Positions 52,430 to 62,047 of a DNA stretch of 64,000 nt are shown here, piece by piece. Made by a program: the position numbers and the translations under genes. Within the stretch, counting starts at the first letter, position 1; every line of letters begins with the position of its first letter. This DNA is from Cerasicoccus frondis (GTDB lineage: Bacteria > Verrucomicrobiota > Verrucomicrobiia > Opitutales > Cerasicoccaceae): positions 124,001-188,000 of the forward strand of contig JAVDPC010000001.1 of assembly GCA_031296915.1 (NCBI GenBank). The letters are read 5' to 3'. The notes beneath the pieces are model-generated. The model was not told the origin of the DNA. It did not search any database and saw only the letters and a list, made by a program, of their open reading frames with translations.

Positions 52430-55324
52430 CTACGGAAGCAGGTCTAAAACGGCCTCATCCTCAACCACCGCACGAATTAACAAACGGGATCCGGAAACGG
52501 GTCCCGTTTCGCTTATGGGGCCATGACTGCCTTGCGCAAACTCCGTCAGGTCGGTCCAGCCCGTGAGGTTTTCGCTAATCTGCAGTTTCCACAAGCGACC
52601 ATTGGGCGGCGTCCAATCGACCTGGAAACTTGCTCCGGTCCATAGAAGCGCCATGGCAGGCGGCAAGTCGGGCTTCAGCGGGTCAGCGCCATACAGGAAC
52701 TCATCCCAATTGCTCATACCGTCGCCATCGGGATCGCCATCGGGCCCCGAGTTCGCAATTCCATTTGCATCGCTCAGGCCATACTCCCGCTCCCAACTCG
52801 CGGGCAGCCCATCGCTATCGGCGTCATAGGTCGACTCGCCTCCGAGTCCGATGCCCAGTTGGTCATAGAAACTACCCGCCGCTAGCCGCGCGTCATCGGG
52901 CGGAATGTATTGCGTGCGCTCCCCGTCCGTCCAAGTGAGCAGCTCCCAATAAGCATCGCCATCGGCGGCAGGCTCATGCAAGGTATGCTCCTGCAAGCAA
53001 CGGTAGAATCGCGTTTCACCACTCTGATGGTGCTGCACGATGTCGCCCACCGCGTAGGTGATGGGATCGCCCTTGTTGGTGCCACTGGCAGGAAAACCAT
53101 TCTCTTCACCAATGGTTGCCGACCAACGACTCCAGCGTAAAAAGTCGTCCACCTCGCCCAACCCCAGGAAATTACGAAATGCTGGCGGCAGCACCGTTTT
53201 CTGCACATTGTTGCTCGCGATGATATTCGCCGTGCCACTGGCCCAACGCAGATAGGCGCTGCTTCGCGTGTCGTCGTAAACGGTATTTTCCACGGTCACA
53301 TCGACGCTCGCAGTCGGAATCAGGTGTATGCTGCCCGTATCCCAAGACGAGGGAATCACCAAGTCGTAGGTAAATTCAAATCCGCCAAAGAAGTTGTCTC
53401 GCCAGATCCAAGGCGTCACGCCATCGGTGTTGGCAAACTGATACCCCCCGCTGCCACTGCGGCTGGCCCAGTGCACATTGTTTTCAAAGAGAAACGGATC
53501 GCCATTTGGCGTGACGCCTGACTTTGCGGCATTGGACACATTGTAGAAGTTACCCGCCGAGGCTAGCAGCACGTTCCCACGGAACGTCACCCCGCCCTGC
53601 CGCGTGCCGATTTGCGCGGTGTTGTCCTGGTAGCGCTGAAACGGCGACATCCAGTCCAATGCGCCCCAGAGCACATTGTTGCGAATCAAACAGTTCGCAC
53701 CGAGCTGCCCGAGTTGCATCGCCTCGGTTCCGGTCCGCACGATGAGGCAATTTTCGACCGTCAAATCGTGAAACATATGCTGCGGGTCACCCTGCGTGGA
53801 CCCCAGGTAAATGCCTTCCGATCCGGTGTCGTGTATATATAGATGGTGCAGGTAGACCTCGTTCATGTCGAACGAACCGCTGTCCTGCTTGAGCAACATG
53901 CCCGCAAAGCCGCCATCCGACACCTCGATGTGATCAATCTCCCAGCCATAGGCCTGCCCATTCACATACACGCAACTATCGCTCTCATTGACCCACTCAT
54001 TCGCCACCCAAATACCATAACGCTGGTGCGAGAACCCGAAATCGACCGAGCTGACATCCGTATCGCAGCCGGGGAAGTCTTCATGGCCCAGGCCGTTGGC
54101 GGTATCGTATTGCCCTGTCAATCGCCAGAACTGCCCATTACGCAGCCCAACCTGATTGGCATAAACCTGCCCTAGAAAATTCGTAATCGGCACCCGATTG
54201 CTGGCGCTCGTCCCGTTCACATCTGATAGATCGATGCTGATCTTTTTATAAATGCCAGCCTTGATGAGCAGCTTGTTCGGCGGCGTTAATGCAATGCCAC
54301 TATTATAATAGATATGCGGGCCGCTCGAATCCGTGGCGCTCCAGATGATGAAATCGCCCTCGTTCACTTCGGGATAGGCAGCGGCAACTTCGGCGTCCGC
54401 ATAACCGTTGGTATCCCATTTTCCGGAGCGATCCAAAATACGCACTTCGAGCTGAATGTCAGTCACTTCCCCCCCGCTGTCCACGACTTGCAAATCCAGA
54501 TTGTAACCCGCCTGTGATTCAAAGTCGAAGGAGCGCGTGGCCCAGAGGTCCATTCCCTCCAAGCGGAAGTATTGATTGTCGCCACTGGAGTTATCGAATT
54601 CCACGGTGTAAGTCTCGCCAACTTCCCCGCCCGACAAGCTCAACGTCCCCACCAACTGCTCCCACGGACCGTTTTCCTCCAGTTCGTCATTGTTCAGCGT
54701 GAGCTGCGGCAGGTCCGCATATTCCGGCGGAACCAGCCCATCATAGAGAAAGCCGACAATCGCATACTCATAGGACCGCCCATCGTAGACTGAAGAAAAC
54801 TGCATGATCAGGTACCGCCGCTGCGGGATAACGCCGCCCAAATCGTTGATCCGCTTATCACGATACCAGAGAACTTCATTCAGGTGGGGGACGCCTTGGC
54901 CATTGTTGAAATTGAGGCGCGTTTCGACCACGCCGTCATCATTGACTGCGTCGGTATCATCGTCCCACCACATCTGCACGTAGCCCAAGTGCGTGCCGCC
55001 GGAATAAGTCCAGTAGCGCGTCCACGTCTCCATAATGTGGACCTCATCGTAGTCTGGCCCAAAATCAATGTAGCCATAGCGGTCGTTGTAGCCAGGCGCT
55101 GAGTTAGCCCCGCCCGCCCCGCCAACCTCCGCAGCAACGCCATCCCAGGTCGGTTCGCCATCGAAAGCATTTTGCAACGGAAAGTATGCGCCGCCGGTCA
55201 CCGCACCCGCGCCAGCCGGAGTAATGATTTGCCACTCGGACGGCGGCGGATTTGACCAAGCTGAAGATTGGCCCAAGAGCACGGCCAACATCAGAGAGCG
55301 AAACATGGAGTAGCGAAAACACAT
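52430..55324 (-). CDS. Large secreted beta-helix protein with carbohydrate-binding and Ca-binding segments
   Basis: A ~964-residue exported protein with a signal peptide (FRSLMLAVLLGQSSAWS). The N-terminal ~230 residues are a beta-sandwich-like domain. Residues ~330-680 show right-handed parallel beta-helix repeats (HHLYIHDTGSEGIYLGS, MFHDLTVENCLIVRTGTEA, LIRNNVLWG), as in polysaccharide lyases and related enzymes. A segment near residue 790 (ITYAVGDIVQHHQSGETRFY and CLQEHT, then YWELLTW) resembles a CBM5/12 module. Two D-x-D-x-D-G calcium motifs follow (YDADSDGLPASWEREYGLSD and DGDPDGDGMSNWDEFLYGAD). The last part is a beta domain common in verrucomicrobial secreted proteins. Catalytic residues were not identified. 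The start could also be ATG 55306. Confidence 0.75.
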   Translation of the reverse strand: MCFRYSMFRSLMLAVLLGQSSAWSNPPPSEWQIITPAGAGAVTGGAYFPLQNAFDGEPTWDGVAAEVGGAGGANSAPGYNDRYGYIDFGPDYDEVHIMETWTRYWTYSGGTHLGYVQMWWDDDTDAVNDDGVVETRLNFNNGQGVPHLNEVLWYRDKRINDLGGVIPQRRYLIMQFSSVYDGRSYEYAIVGFLYDGLVPPEYADLPQLTLNNDELEENGPWEQLVGTLSLSGGEVGETYTVEFDNSSGDNQYFRLEGMDLWATRSFDFESQAGYNLDLQVVDSGGEVTDIQLEVRILDRSGKWDTNGYADAEVAAAYPEVNEGDFIIWSATDSSGPHIYYNSGIALTPPNKLLIKAGIYKKISIDLSDVNGTSASNRVPITNFLGQVYANQVGLRNGQFWRLTGQYDTANGLGHEDFPGCDTDVSSVDFGFSHQRYGIWVANEWVNESDSCVYVNGQAYGWEIDHIEVSDGGFAGMLLKQDSGSFDMNEVYLHHLYIHDTGSEGIYLGSTQGDPQHMFHDLTVENCLIVRTGTEAMQLGQLGANCLIRNNVLWGALDWMSPFQRYQDNTAQIGTRQGGVTFRGNVLLASAGNFYNVSNAAKSGVTPNGDPFLFENNVHWASRSGSGGYQFANTDGVTPWIWRDNFFGGFEFTYDLVIPSSWDTGSIHLIPTASVDVTVENTVYDDTRSSAYLRWASGTANIIASNNVQKTVLPPAFRNFLGLGEVDDFLRWSRWSATIGEENGFPASGTNKGDPITYAVGDIVQHHQSGETRFYRCLQEHTLHEPAADGDAYWELLTWTDGERTQYIPPDDARLAAGSFYDQLGIGLGGESTYDADSDGLPASWEREYGLSDANGIANSGPDGDPDGDGMSNWDEFLYGADPLKPDLPPAMALLWTGASFQVDWTPPNGRLWKLQISENLTGWTDLTEFAQGSHGPISETGPVSGSRLLIRAVVEDEAVLDLLP

Positions 55325-55463
55325 AATCAGCAGATCTGGATGGCACTGACAATTATTCCCCCACCTACAGTCGGTCAAGGTGTGACAGCGCCTGATCTAA
55401 CTTTTACATTTCCTTAGAGATAACAGCGCTCATATTTACTTCTTGGTGAAAAAAACGCCACTA

Positions 55464-55553
55464 ATGAAAAAATTTGCTGGCAAGTTATTCACAATTTGCC
55501 TTCTGTGTGCCGCTTCCGCAATCAGGCGCCCAACACTGGCTGCTCACGACTAG
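55464..55553 (+). CDS. 29-codon signal-peptide-like ORF upstream of rplM
   Basis: ATG 55464 encodes MKKFAGKLFTICLLCAASA and ends IRRPTLAAHD-stop. It has a perfect signal-peptide shape (Lys-Lys, hydrophobic core, Ala-Ser-Ala). No clear Shine-Dalgarno. It might be the truncated start of a lost exported protein or a micropeptide; the rest of 55325-55646 has no other gene. Confidence 0.25.
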   Translation: MKKFAGKLFTICLLCAASAIRRPTLAAHD

Positions 55554-55597
55554 TCGCATGGACGCTGAAATTAATCTAAATTCTATCAGAAAAGTGG

Positions 55598-55625
55598 TTG
55601 ACAGAGGGCCCGGTTAGCCTACTTT
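55598..55625 (+). promoter_or_regulatory. Probable sigma-70-type promoter of rplM-rpsI
   Basis: A consensus -35 box TTGACA (55598-55603) with 16 bp to TACTTT (55620-55625) as a weak -10. Transcription would begin about 15 bp before the rplM ATG, leaving almost no leader. The perfect -35 suits a ribosomal-protein operon. Confidence 0.45.
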
Positions 55626-55646
55626 CTCCGCTTTTCCCTATTTTCG

Positions 55647-56072
55647 ATGAAGACAACTTTAGCAAAACCAGACGCCGACAAGAAGTGGGTGCTCGTAGAC
55701 GCCGAGGGCAAAGTCCTGGGCCGCCTCGCCGTAGAGATCGCCAATATCATCCGCGGCCGTCATAAGCCCACCTTCACGCCGCACGTCGATGCAGGTGACT
55801 ATGTAGTGGTCATCAATGCCGAGAAGGTAGTCCTGACCGGCAAGAAGGAAGAGGACAAACAATACATGTTCCACACTGGCTGGGTTGGTAATGAATACCG
55901 CCGCAATGTTGCGCACTTCCGCGCCAAGAAGCCAGCCTTCCTCATTGAAAATGCCGTCAAGGGCATGCTCCCCCGCAACAAGCTGGCTCGCCACATGATG
56001 AGCAAGCTGAAAGTTTACGCTGGTTCCGAGCACCCGCACGCTGCACAAAACCCGCAACCGCTCAGCAAGTAA
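55647..56072 (+). CDS. rplM: 50S ribosomal protein L13
   Basis: A 141-residue L13, an early-assembling protein of the large subunit. Conserved segments include KKWVLVDAEGKVLGRLAVEI, HVDAGDYVVVINAEKV, TGKKEEDKQYMFHTGW and ENAVKGMLPRNKLARHMMSK. Length is as usual. First gene of the standard rplM-rpsI pair; 14 bp to rpsI. Confidence 0.97.
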   Translation: MKTTLAKPDADKKWVLVDAEGKVLGRLAVEIANIIRGRHKPTFTPHVDAGDYVVVINAEKVVLTGKKEEDKQYMFHTGWVGNEYRRNVAHFRAKKPAFLIENAVKGMLPRNKLARHMMSKLKVYAGSEHPHAAQNPQPLSK

Positions 56073-56086
56073 TTTAGTTACCTACC

Positions 56087-56488
56087 ATGACCGAGACTCA
56101 AACAGTTTTTACCGCCGTTGGCCGTCGCAAGACCTCCTCTGCACGCGTTCGCCTGATTCAGGGCGGCAGCGGCAAGATCACCATCAACGGCCGTGAGTTC
56201 GAAGACTACTGCTACTCCGAGATGATGCAGCGCGGCGTCGCACGCCCCCTCGACATCACTGAGACCAAGGCAGACTTCGATGTAGTCATCCTCGTAGAAG
56301 GTGGCGGCCCGACCGGTCAAACCGGCGCCATGGCGCACGGCATCGCTCGCGCTCTCCAGAAGTTCAATCCTGAGCTTCGCCCCACCCTCAAGAAGGCTGG
56401 TCTCATCACCCGTGACCCGCGCATGAAGGAACGTAAGAAGTCCGGTCAACCCGGCGCTCGCAAGCGTTTCCAGTTCTCCAAGCGCTAA
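56087..56488 (+). CDS. rpsI: 30S ribosomal protein S9
   Basis: A 133-residue S9. It contains VGRRKTSSARVRLIQGGSGK, INGREFEDY, GGGPTGQTGAMAHGIARALQ and the basic C-terminal tail ending in KRFQFSKR, which reaches the P-site tRNA. The terminal Lys-Arg is the conserved ending. Second gene of the operon, followed by a terminator. Confidence 0.97.
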   Translation: MTETQTVFTAVGRRKTSSARVRLIQGGSGKITINGREFEDYCYSEMMQRGVARPLDITETKADFDVVILVEGGGPTGQTGAMAHGIARALQKFNPELRPTLKKAGLITRDPRMKERKKSGQPGARKRFQFSKR

Positions 56489-56518
56489 CGCAACCCGCGA
56501 AGGTTTACTTCACTTTCG

Positions 56519-56555
56519 AAACCCTTCTGTGGCCGTTGCCTGGGAGGGTTTTTGC
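56519..56555 (+). terminator. Intrinsic terminator after rpsI
   Basis: AAACCCT (56519-56525) pairs with AGGGTTT (56545-56551), followed by TTGCGTTTTT. The loop is large (~19 nt, with an inner GGCCGTTGCC fold). Confidence 0.65.
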
Positions 56556-56584
56556 GTTTTTACCACGACCGTTACGAAGATTTT

Positions 56585-56685
56585 TCAATTATCAAAGGTC
56601 GGTTTTCGATTTTCAATTCCTACTCATTTCCAACTGATGATTGAAAACTGACCATCGACCACTGACAATTTAACCGACCACCACC
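56585..56685. repeat. Inverted TTTTCAAT/ATTGAAAA-type intergenic repeat
   Basis: GGTCGGTTTTCGATTTTC (about 56598-56615) and GATTGAAAACTGACCATCG (about 56638-56656) form a degenerate inverted pair followed by GACCACTGAC words. Style and composition match the spacer repeats of the uronate operon. It constitutes most of the argC leader and contains no obvious ArgR box. Confidence 0.55.
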
Positions 56686-56691
56686 ACCGCT

Positions 56692-57729
56692 ATGAAACAA
56701 GTCAATGTAGGCATCGTCGGCGCCGCCGGTTACTCCGGCGAAGAGATCGTACGGCTTATCGCCGGGCACCCTTACGCCAACCTCACCGCCGTGACCTCCC
56801 GGTCCCTCGCGGGCAAGCCGGTAGTGGAAGTCATGCCGCGGTTCCGGGGCCTGCTGCCCAAAGACTTTGTTTTCACGGAATCCGATCCCCAGGCCCTCGC
56901 CGCGCGGGACGATATCGACGTCTTTTTCCTGGCCCTCCCCCACGGCGTGGCCGCCGAATACGCAGAGGCCCTCGTCGCCGCAGGCAAGAAGGTGCTCGAC
57001 TTGAGCGCGGACTTCCGGCTCAGCTCGACCGAGACCTACAAGGAATTCTACGGCGCGGAACATCCTGCCCCGGAACTACTTAAGGACGCCGCCTACGTCA
57101 TCCCCGAGGTGCATGGCAGCGGTTGGGAAAACGCCAAAATGATCGCCTGCCCGGGTTGCTACCCCACCAGCGTCATCACCCCCCTCGCCCCCCTGCTCAA
57201 GGCAGGCCTGCTCGAAAAAGACGGCATCATCGTCAACGCGATGAGCGGTGTCAGCGGCGCGGGCAAGAAGGTGGCGGAAGACTACATTTACTGCGAGCGG
57301 AACGAGTCCGCCAAGGCCTACGGCGTGCCGAAGCACCGGCACCTCTCCGAAATCGAGGAGCAGCTCAGCGCCGCCGCTGGCGACCAGGTGATCATCCAAT
57401 TTACGCCGCACCTCGCCCCCATGAAGCGGGGCATCGCCACGACCATCGTCGCCAAGGCGAAGCAAGCCGGCATCGAGCCCATCTACGCCGAGTGGGAAAA
57501 AGCCTACGGCGACCGGCCCCTCGTCTCCCTGCTACCCAGCGGCAAGACGCCCGACACCGCCCACGTCACCGGCACGTCGCGGATCGATTTCTCCGCCGTC
57601 TACGACCCGCGGACCGGCAACGTGGTCATCACGAGCGCCGAGGACAATTTGCTTAAAGGCGCCAGCGGCCAAGCGGTTCAACTCATGAACCTCTGGCTGG
57701 GCTATCCCGAAACCGCTGGCCTTTTCTAA
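56692..57729 (+). CDS. argC: N-acetyl-gamma-glutamyl-phosphate reductase
   Basis: A 345-residue NADPH-dependent reductase making N-acetylglutamate semialdehyde, third step of arginine synthesis. Features: VGIVGAAGYSGEEIVRLIAG (nucleotide fold), IACPGCYPTSVITPLAPLLK with the catalytic Cys, MSGVSGAGKK, and TPHLAPMKRGIATTI with the active-site His. Codon oddity: every one of the twelve arginine codons is CGG, while most genes in the window use CGC or CGT. First gene of the arg operon; argJ follows after 10 bp. Confidence 0.97.
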   Translation: MKQVNVGIVGAAGYSGEEIVRLIAGHPYANLTAVTSRSLAGKPVVEVMPRFRGLLPKDFVFTESDPQALAARDDIDVFFLALPHGVAAEYAEALVAAGKKVLDLSADFRLSSTETYKEFYGAEHPAPELLKDAAYVIPEVHGSGWENAKMIACPGCYPTSVITPLAPLLKAGLLEKDGIIVNAMSGVSGAGKKVAEDYIYCERNESAKAYGVPKHRHLSEIEEQLSAAAGDQVIIQFTPHLAPMKRGIATTIVAKAKQAGIEPIYAEWEKAYGDRPLVSLLPSGKTPDTAHVTGTSRIDFSAVYDPRTGNVVITSAEDNLLKGASGQAVQLMNLWLGYPETAGLF

Positions 57730-57739
57730 ATATCCGACC

Positions 57740-58969
57740 ATGAGCGACGCTATCCAAATCACCAACCCTTCCCCCGGCATCGGCGACACCCCTGGATTCG
57801 TCGCCTCAGGCGTAGCGTGCGATGTGCGCTGCAATGGGAAGGAGCGGCTCGACCTCGCGCTCGTCTATTCGAAAACACCGTGCACCGCCGCGGGCGTTTT
57901 CACCACGAATGACGTCAAGGCCGCGCCCGTCGTCCTCGACATGGAAGTTTTAAAGAGCGGCGCTCCGATCCACGGCTTCGTCGCCAACAGCGGCAACGCC
58001 AACGCCTGCACCGGCGCTCAAGGCATGGCCGACGCCAAGGAAATGATCGCCCTCGCCGAACAAGCTGCTGGCGCGCCAGCGGGCTCGTTCTTCGTTTGCT
58101 CCACCGGCCGGATTGGTCGGCAGATGCCGATGGCCAACCTACGGAAGGGCATTGCTGATGCGGGTTTGGCGCTGGAAGACTCTGCGACGCAAAGTGAAAA
58201 GGCCGCCTACGCGATCCTCACCTCCGACACCAAGCCGAAGACCGTCACCACGCGGTTTGACTGGCAGGGCCAGACGATCACCGTCGCCGGCATGGGCAAA
58301 GGCGCGGGCATGATCGAGCCCAACATGGCCACGATGCTTGCCTTCGTCACGACCGACGCCGCCGTTGCGAAACCCTTGTTACAGAAAGTTCTCTCGACCG
58401 CCAACCAAACATCATTCAACCAAATTACAGTCGACGGTGACATGAGCACCAACGACACCGTGCTGCTGCTCGCCAACGGCGTGAGCGGCATCGAAGTGAC
58501 CGAAGATCAGGCCGAACTACTCGCGCTGTTCCAGCAAGCCGTTGGCATCGTCTGCCGAAAGCTCGCGGAAAAGATCGTCGGCGACGGCGAGCGGGTTACG
58601 AAGTTTGTCCGGCTCTACATCAAGGGCGCGCCGTCCGATCAAGCCGCCGAAAAGGTGGCGCGGACGATTGGCAACTCCTTGCTGGTCAAGACCTCCTGGT
58701 TCGGCAGCGACCCCAACTGGGGCCGGCTGATGGACGCCGCAGGCTACGCCCGGGTGGGCCTCGTCGAAGCCAAAGTTGACCTGCACTACAACGACGTCCC
58801 CGCCCTGCTTCAGGGCACGCCGCAGGATGACAACCTCGCGCAATGGAAGGCGATTGTCGCGAATAAGGAATTTTCCATCACGCTGAACCTGAATGTCGGC
58901 GAAGGGGCCTACGAATTGCTTTCGACGGACCTCTCGACCGGCTACGTTGACTTTAATAAATCCGAATAA
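57740..58969 (+). CDS. argJ: Bifunctional ornithine acetyltransferase / N-acetylglutamate synthase
   Basis: A 409-residue ArgJ, which recycles the acetyl group from N-acetylornithine to glutamate. It is made as a precursor that self-cleaves before the Thr in [18 protein letters not shown]. Also seen are [24 protein letters not shown] and [18 protein letters not shown]. Ten of its twelve Arg codons are CGG, continuing the bias of argC. Whether it is mono- or bifunctional cannot be told; no argA is visible here. Confidence 0.95.
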   Translation: MSDAIQITNPSPGIGDTPGFVASGVACDVRCNGKERLDLALVYSKTPCTAAGVFTTNDVKAAPVVLDMEVLKSGAPIHGFVANSGNANACTGAQGMADAKEMIALAEQAAGAPAGSFFVCSTGRIGRQMPMANLRKGIADAGLALEDSATQSEKAAYAILTSDTKPKTVTTRFDWQGQTITVAGMGKGAGMIEPNMATMLAFVTTDAAVAKPLLQKVLSTANQTSFNQITVDGDMSTNDTVLLLANGVSGIEVTEDQAELLALFQQAVGIVCRKLAEKIVGDGERVTKFVRLYIKGAPSDQAAEKVARTIGNSLLVKTSWFGSDPNWGRLMDAAGYARVGLVEAKVDLHYNDVPALLQGTPQDDNLAQWKAIVANKEFSITLNLNVGEGAYELLSTDLSTGYVDFNKSE

Positions 58970-58976
58970 CACCACC

Positions 58977-59888
58977 ATGGCTCCCACCGCAGCAACCCCC
59001 TCCCTCGACGGAATCGACATCACCACCAAGGCCAAAGTCTTGTTGGAAGCGCTCCCTTATATCCAGCGCTTCCGCGGCTCGATCTTCGTCATCAAATACG
59101 GTGGCAGCTTCATGGACGATCCAGATCCGGAAACCCGGATGCGGGTCGCGACGGACATCGTTTTCCTCGCCGCAGTTGGCATCAAGGTGGTCGTCGTCCA
59201 TGGCGGCGGCAAGGCTATCACCAGGGGCATGGAAGAAGCCGGCCTCGAACCGGTCTTCAAGAACGGCCTGCGCGTGACTGACGCCGAGGCGGTGAAGATC
59301 GTCGACAAGGTGCTCAACGGCCAAGTCAACCTCGACATCTGCGAGCTCGTTCAGCAAAAGAACGGACGTCCGCTCGGCATCCCCGGTAACTCCGTTTTCA
59401 ACTGCGAAAAGATGCTCTCCGAAGACGCTGACGGCAACGAGATCGACCTCGGCTTCGTGGGCTCCATCAAGTTCGTCAAGGCCAAGCTCATCAAGAAGGC
59501 CCTGACCGACGGCTACACGCCGATCATTTCCCCGGTCGCCGTTGACGACAACGACCAGCCGCACAACACCAATGCCGACGTGGCCGCTGCGGCCGTGGCC
59601 GGGGCCCTCCGAGCACGACGATTAGTTTACATGTCCGACGTGCCCGGCCTCCTAAGCGATCCCTCCGACCCAAGCTCGCTGATCTCCACGCTGCACGTCG
59701 ATGAAGTCGCCGGCCTCAAGGCCGATGGCACCATTGGTAAGGGCATGATCCCCAAGGTCGACAGCGCCGTCAACGCGCTCCACAACGGCGTCCATCGCGT
59801 CCACTTCGTCGATGGCCGGCAGCCACACAGCATTCTTTTGGAAATCTTCACGGATCGGGGCATCGGCACCGAAATCGTGAACCGCTAA
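58977..59888 (+). CDS. argB: Acetylglutamate kinase
   Basis: A 303-residue kinase phosphorylating N-acetylglutamate. Start ATG 58977, 7 bp after argJ; the longer frame to 58893 overlaps argJ and is rejected. Motifs: [12 protein letters not shown] (phosphate loop), [51 protein letters not shown] and the C-terminal [19 protein letters not shown]. An N-terminal helix suggests the hexameric, arginine-inhibited form. Arg codons are mixed here (four CGG of fourteen). Confidence 0.96.
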   Translation: MAPTAATPSLDGIDITTKAKVLLEALPYIQRFRGSIFVIKYGGSFMDDPDPETRMRVATDIVFLAAVGIKVVVVHGGGKAITRGMEEAGLEPVFKNGLRVTDAEAVKIVDKVLNGQVNLDICELVQQKNGRPLGIPGNSVFNCEKMLSEDADGNEIDLGFVGSIKFVKAKLIKKALTDGYTPIISPVAVDDNDQPHNTNADVAAAAVAGALRARRLVYMSDVPGLLSDPSDPSSLISTLHVDEVAGLKADGTIGKGMIPKVDSAVNALHNGVHRVHFVDGRQPHSILLEIFTDRGIGTEIVNR

Positions 59889-59896
59889 CTCCCCTA

Positions 59897-61093
59897 ATGA
59901 CCACTGCAACATCACTTTACGAACAATACGTTCTTGGTAATTACGGCCCGCCCAGCACCACTTTTGTGCGGGGTGAAGGCGTCTATGTGTACGACGACGC
60001 CAACCGCCGCTTGCTCGACTTTGGCTCCGGCATCGCCGTGACCAACATCGGCCACTGCCACCCGCATTGGGTCGACGCCGTCCAGAAGCAAGTCGCCCAG
60101 CTCGCGCACATCAGCAACCTGTATGCGCACGATTCCCAAGGTCTGCTCGCCGAACGCCTCGTGAAAAAGGCCGGCCCGGGCAAAGCGTTTTTCTGCAACA
60201 GCGGCGCCGAAGCCAATGAAGCCCTCCTCAAGCTGGCGCGCCTTCACGGCCGGAAGCTCAGCGAAGGCCAGGAAGCTTTGCGTTACAAAGTAATCACTGC
60301 TGAGAACGCCTTCCACGGCCGGACATTTGGCGGCATGGCGGCGACTCCGCAGGAGAAGATTCAAGGCGGCTTCCGCCCGATGCTCGACGGCTTTGCCCAC
60401 GGCAAGCTCAACGACCTGAACAGCTTTGCGGACAAGATTGACGCGCAGACTGCGGCCATCCTCGTGGAAACCATCCAGGGCGAAGGCGGCGTCAACGCGT
60501 GCACTCCAGAGTTCCTTCAGGGTCTGCGGAAGCTGTGCGACGAGCACAACCTGCTGCTCATGATCGACGAAGTCCAATGCGGCATCGCGCGGTCCGGCAC
60601 GTTCTTTGCCTTCGAAGAAGCTGGCATCAAGGCGGACGCCATCGGCATGGCCAAGGGCCTCGGCGGCGGCTTCCCGATTGGCGCAGTGTGGATTGCCGAC
60701 GCGCACGCGGGCCTCTTTACACCGGGCTCGCATGGCACCACATTTGGCGGCGGTCCCCTCGCCTGCACTGCGGCGCTGGCCACGCTCGACGTCATTGAAG
60801 ACGAAGACTTGCTCAGCCACGTGCAGAAGTTTTCCGAGCCGTGGATTGCCCGGCTACAGACCTTGATCCGGTCTTACCCGAACCTCGTGGACGAAGTCCG
60901 GGGCCGGGGCTACATGGTTGGCCTGGCGCTTAAAACCGATCCACGGCCCATCGTCGTGAAGCTGCGGGAAGCTGGCCTAGTGACCATCCCCGCCGGCGGC
61001 AACGTCCTGCGCTTACTTCCACCCCTCATCGCGTCCGAGGACGACCTCCAGGCCGCGACCGACATTATCTTCAAGGTATTCTCTGAGTTGTAA
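59897..61093 (+). CDS. argD: Acetylornithine aminotransferase
   Basis: A 398-residue class III PLP aminotransferase converting N-acetylglutamate semialdehyde to N-acetylornithine. Motifs: GEGVYVYDDANRRLLDFGSG, FCNSGAEANEALLKLAR, ENAFHGRTFGGMAAT, LLMIDEVQCGIARSG, GMAKGLGGGFPIGA with the PLP Lys, and PGSHGTTFGGGPLACTAAL. About twelve of eighteen Arg codons are CGG. Its stop shares a base with the argF start (TAATG). Confidence 0.96.
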   Translation: MTTATSLYEQYVLGNYGPPSTTFVRGEGVYVYDDANRRLLDFGSGIAVTNIGHCHPHWVDAVQKQVAQLAHISNLYAHDSQGLLAERLVKKAGPGKAFFCNSGAEANEALLKLARLHGRKLSEGQEALRYKVITAENAFHGRTFGGMAATPQEKIQGGFRPMLDGFAHGKLNDLNSFADKIDAQTAAILVETIQGEGGVNACTPEFLQGLRKLCDEHNLLLMIDEVQCGIARSGTFFAFEEAGIKADAIGMAKGLGGGFPIGAVWIADAHAGLFTPGSHGTTFGGGPLACTAALATLDVIEDEDLLSHVQKFSEPWIARLQTLIRSYPNLVDEVRGRGYMVGLALKTDPRPIVVKLREAGLVTIPAGGNVLRLLPPLIASEDDLQAATDIIFKVFSEL

Positions 61094-62022
61094 TGAAGCA
61101 CTTCCTGAAAGTTACCGACCTCAGCGTCGAGGAAATCAGCGAGGTTTTTAAGCTGGCTGCCCAATACAAGCGCGAGCGCACCGCCACCCCGAAGCCCCTC
61201 GACGGGCAAAGCTGGGGCATGCTCTTCTACAAGAACAGCACCCGCACACGCGTGTCGTTCGAAGTCGGCTTGCATGAGCTTGGCGCGCATCCGGTGATCC
61301 TCAGCGCGAGCAATACGCAAATCTCCCGCGGCGAAACCGTGGCCGACACCGCAAAGGTGCTGTCGCGCTACCTGCATGGCATGATCATTCGCTGCTACGA
61401 GCACTCGCTGCTCGAGGACTTTGCGGAGTTCGGCACGATGCCGATCGTCAATGCGTTGTCGGATTACTCGCACCCGTGCCAGATCCTCACGGACATCTTC
61501 TCGCTCGCCGAAAAGGTGACCGATGGCGACTACCTGAGCGCCGTGCAGGGCCGCAAGATCGCCTTCATGGGCGACACCAATTGCAACATGGCCAACTCCT
61601 GGCTCCTTGCTGGCGCGCACCTGGGCATCGACATCGCTCTCGGCGGACCGCAAGAGCTCGCGCCCGGCCAGGAAGTCATCGACGACCTCGCCTCTCAGGG
61701 CAAGCCGCTCACGGAGCAGTTCACCACCGATCCGCTGAAGGCCGCCAAGGACGCCGACGTGGTTTACACCGACGTGTGGGTCAGCATGGGCATGGAAGAC
61801 GAAAAGGAAGACCGCCTGAAAATGCTCCAGCCTTATCAGGTGAATGCCGACGTAATGTCCGTCGCCAAGCCGGACGCCTACTTCATGCACTGCCTCCCCG
61901 CTCACCTCGGCGAGGAGGTCAGCGAAGACGTCTACAACAGCCCGGCCTCCATCGTCTTCGACGAAGCGGAAAACCGCCTCCACGTCCAAAAGGCAATCCT
62001 CACGGTTCTGACCGCGAAGTAA
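61093..62022 (+). CDS. argF: Ornithine carbamoyltransferase
   Basis: A 309-residue enzyme forming citrulline from ornithine and carbamoyl phosphate. Key sites: FYKNSTRTRVSFEVG (carbamoyl-phosphate STRT loop), SDYSHPCQILTD (HPCQ), GDTNCNMANSW, DVWVSMGMEDE and MHCLPAHLGEEV (HCLP). In contrast to argC, argJ and argD, its arginine codons are essentially all CGC. Coupled to argD by the TAATG overlap. Final gene of the operon; argG/argH must lie elsewhere. Confidence 0.97.
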   Translation: MKHFLKVTDLSVEEISEVFKLAAQYKRERTATPKPLDGQSWGMLFYKNSTRTRVSFEVGLHELGAHPVILSASNTQISRGETVADTAKVLSRYLHGMIIRCYEHSLLEDFAEFGTMPIVNALSDYSHPCQILTDIFSLAEKVTDGDYLSAVQGRKIAFMGDTNCNMANSWLLAGAHLGIDIALGGPQELAPGQEVIDDLASQGKPLTEQFTTDPLKAAKDADVVYTDVWVSMGMEDEKEDRLKMLQPYQVNADVMSVAKPDAYFMHCLPAHLGEEVSEDVYNSPASIVFDEAENRLHVQKAILTVLTAK

Positions 62023-62047
62023 GGCAAAACAGTCTAGACGTCTTTTC

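Noticed and set aside
58893..58976. Upstream extension of argB
   Set aside because: It overlaps the argJ coding end; ATG 58977 with a 7-bp gap fits the family N-terminus.
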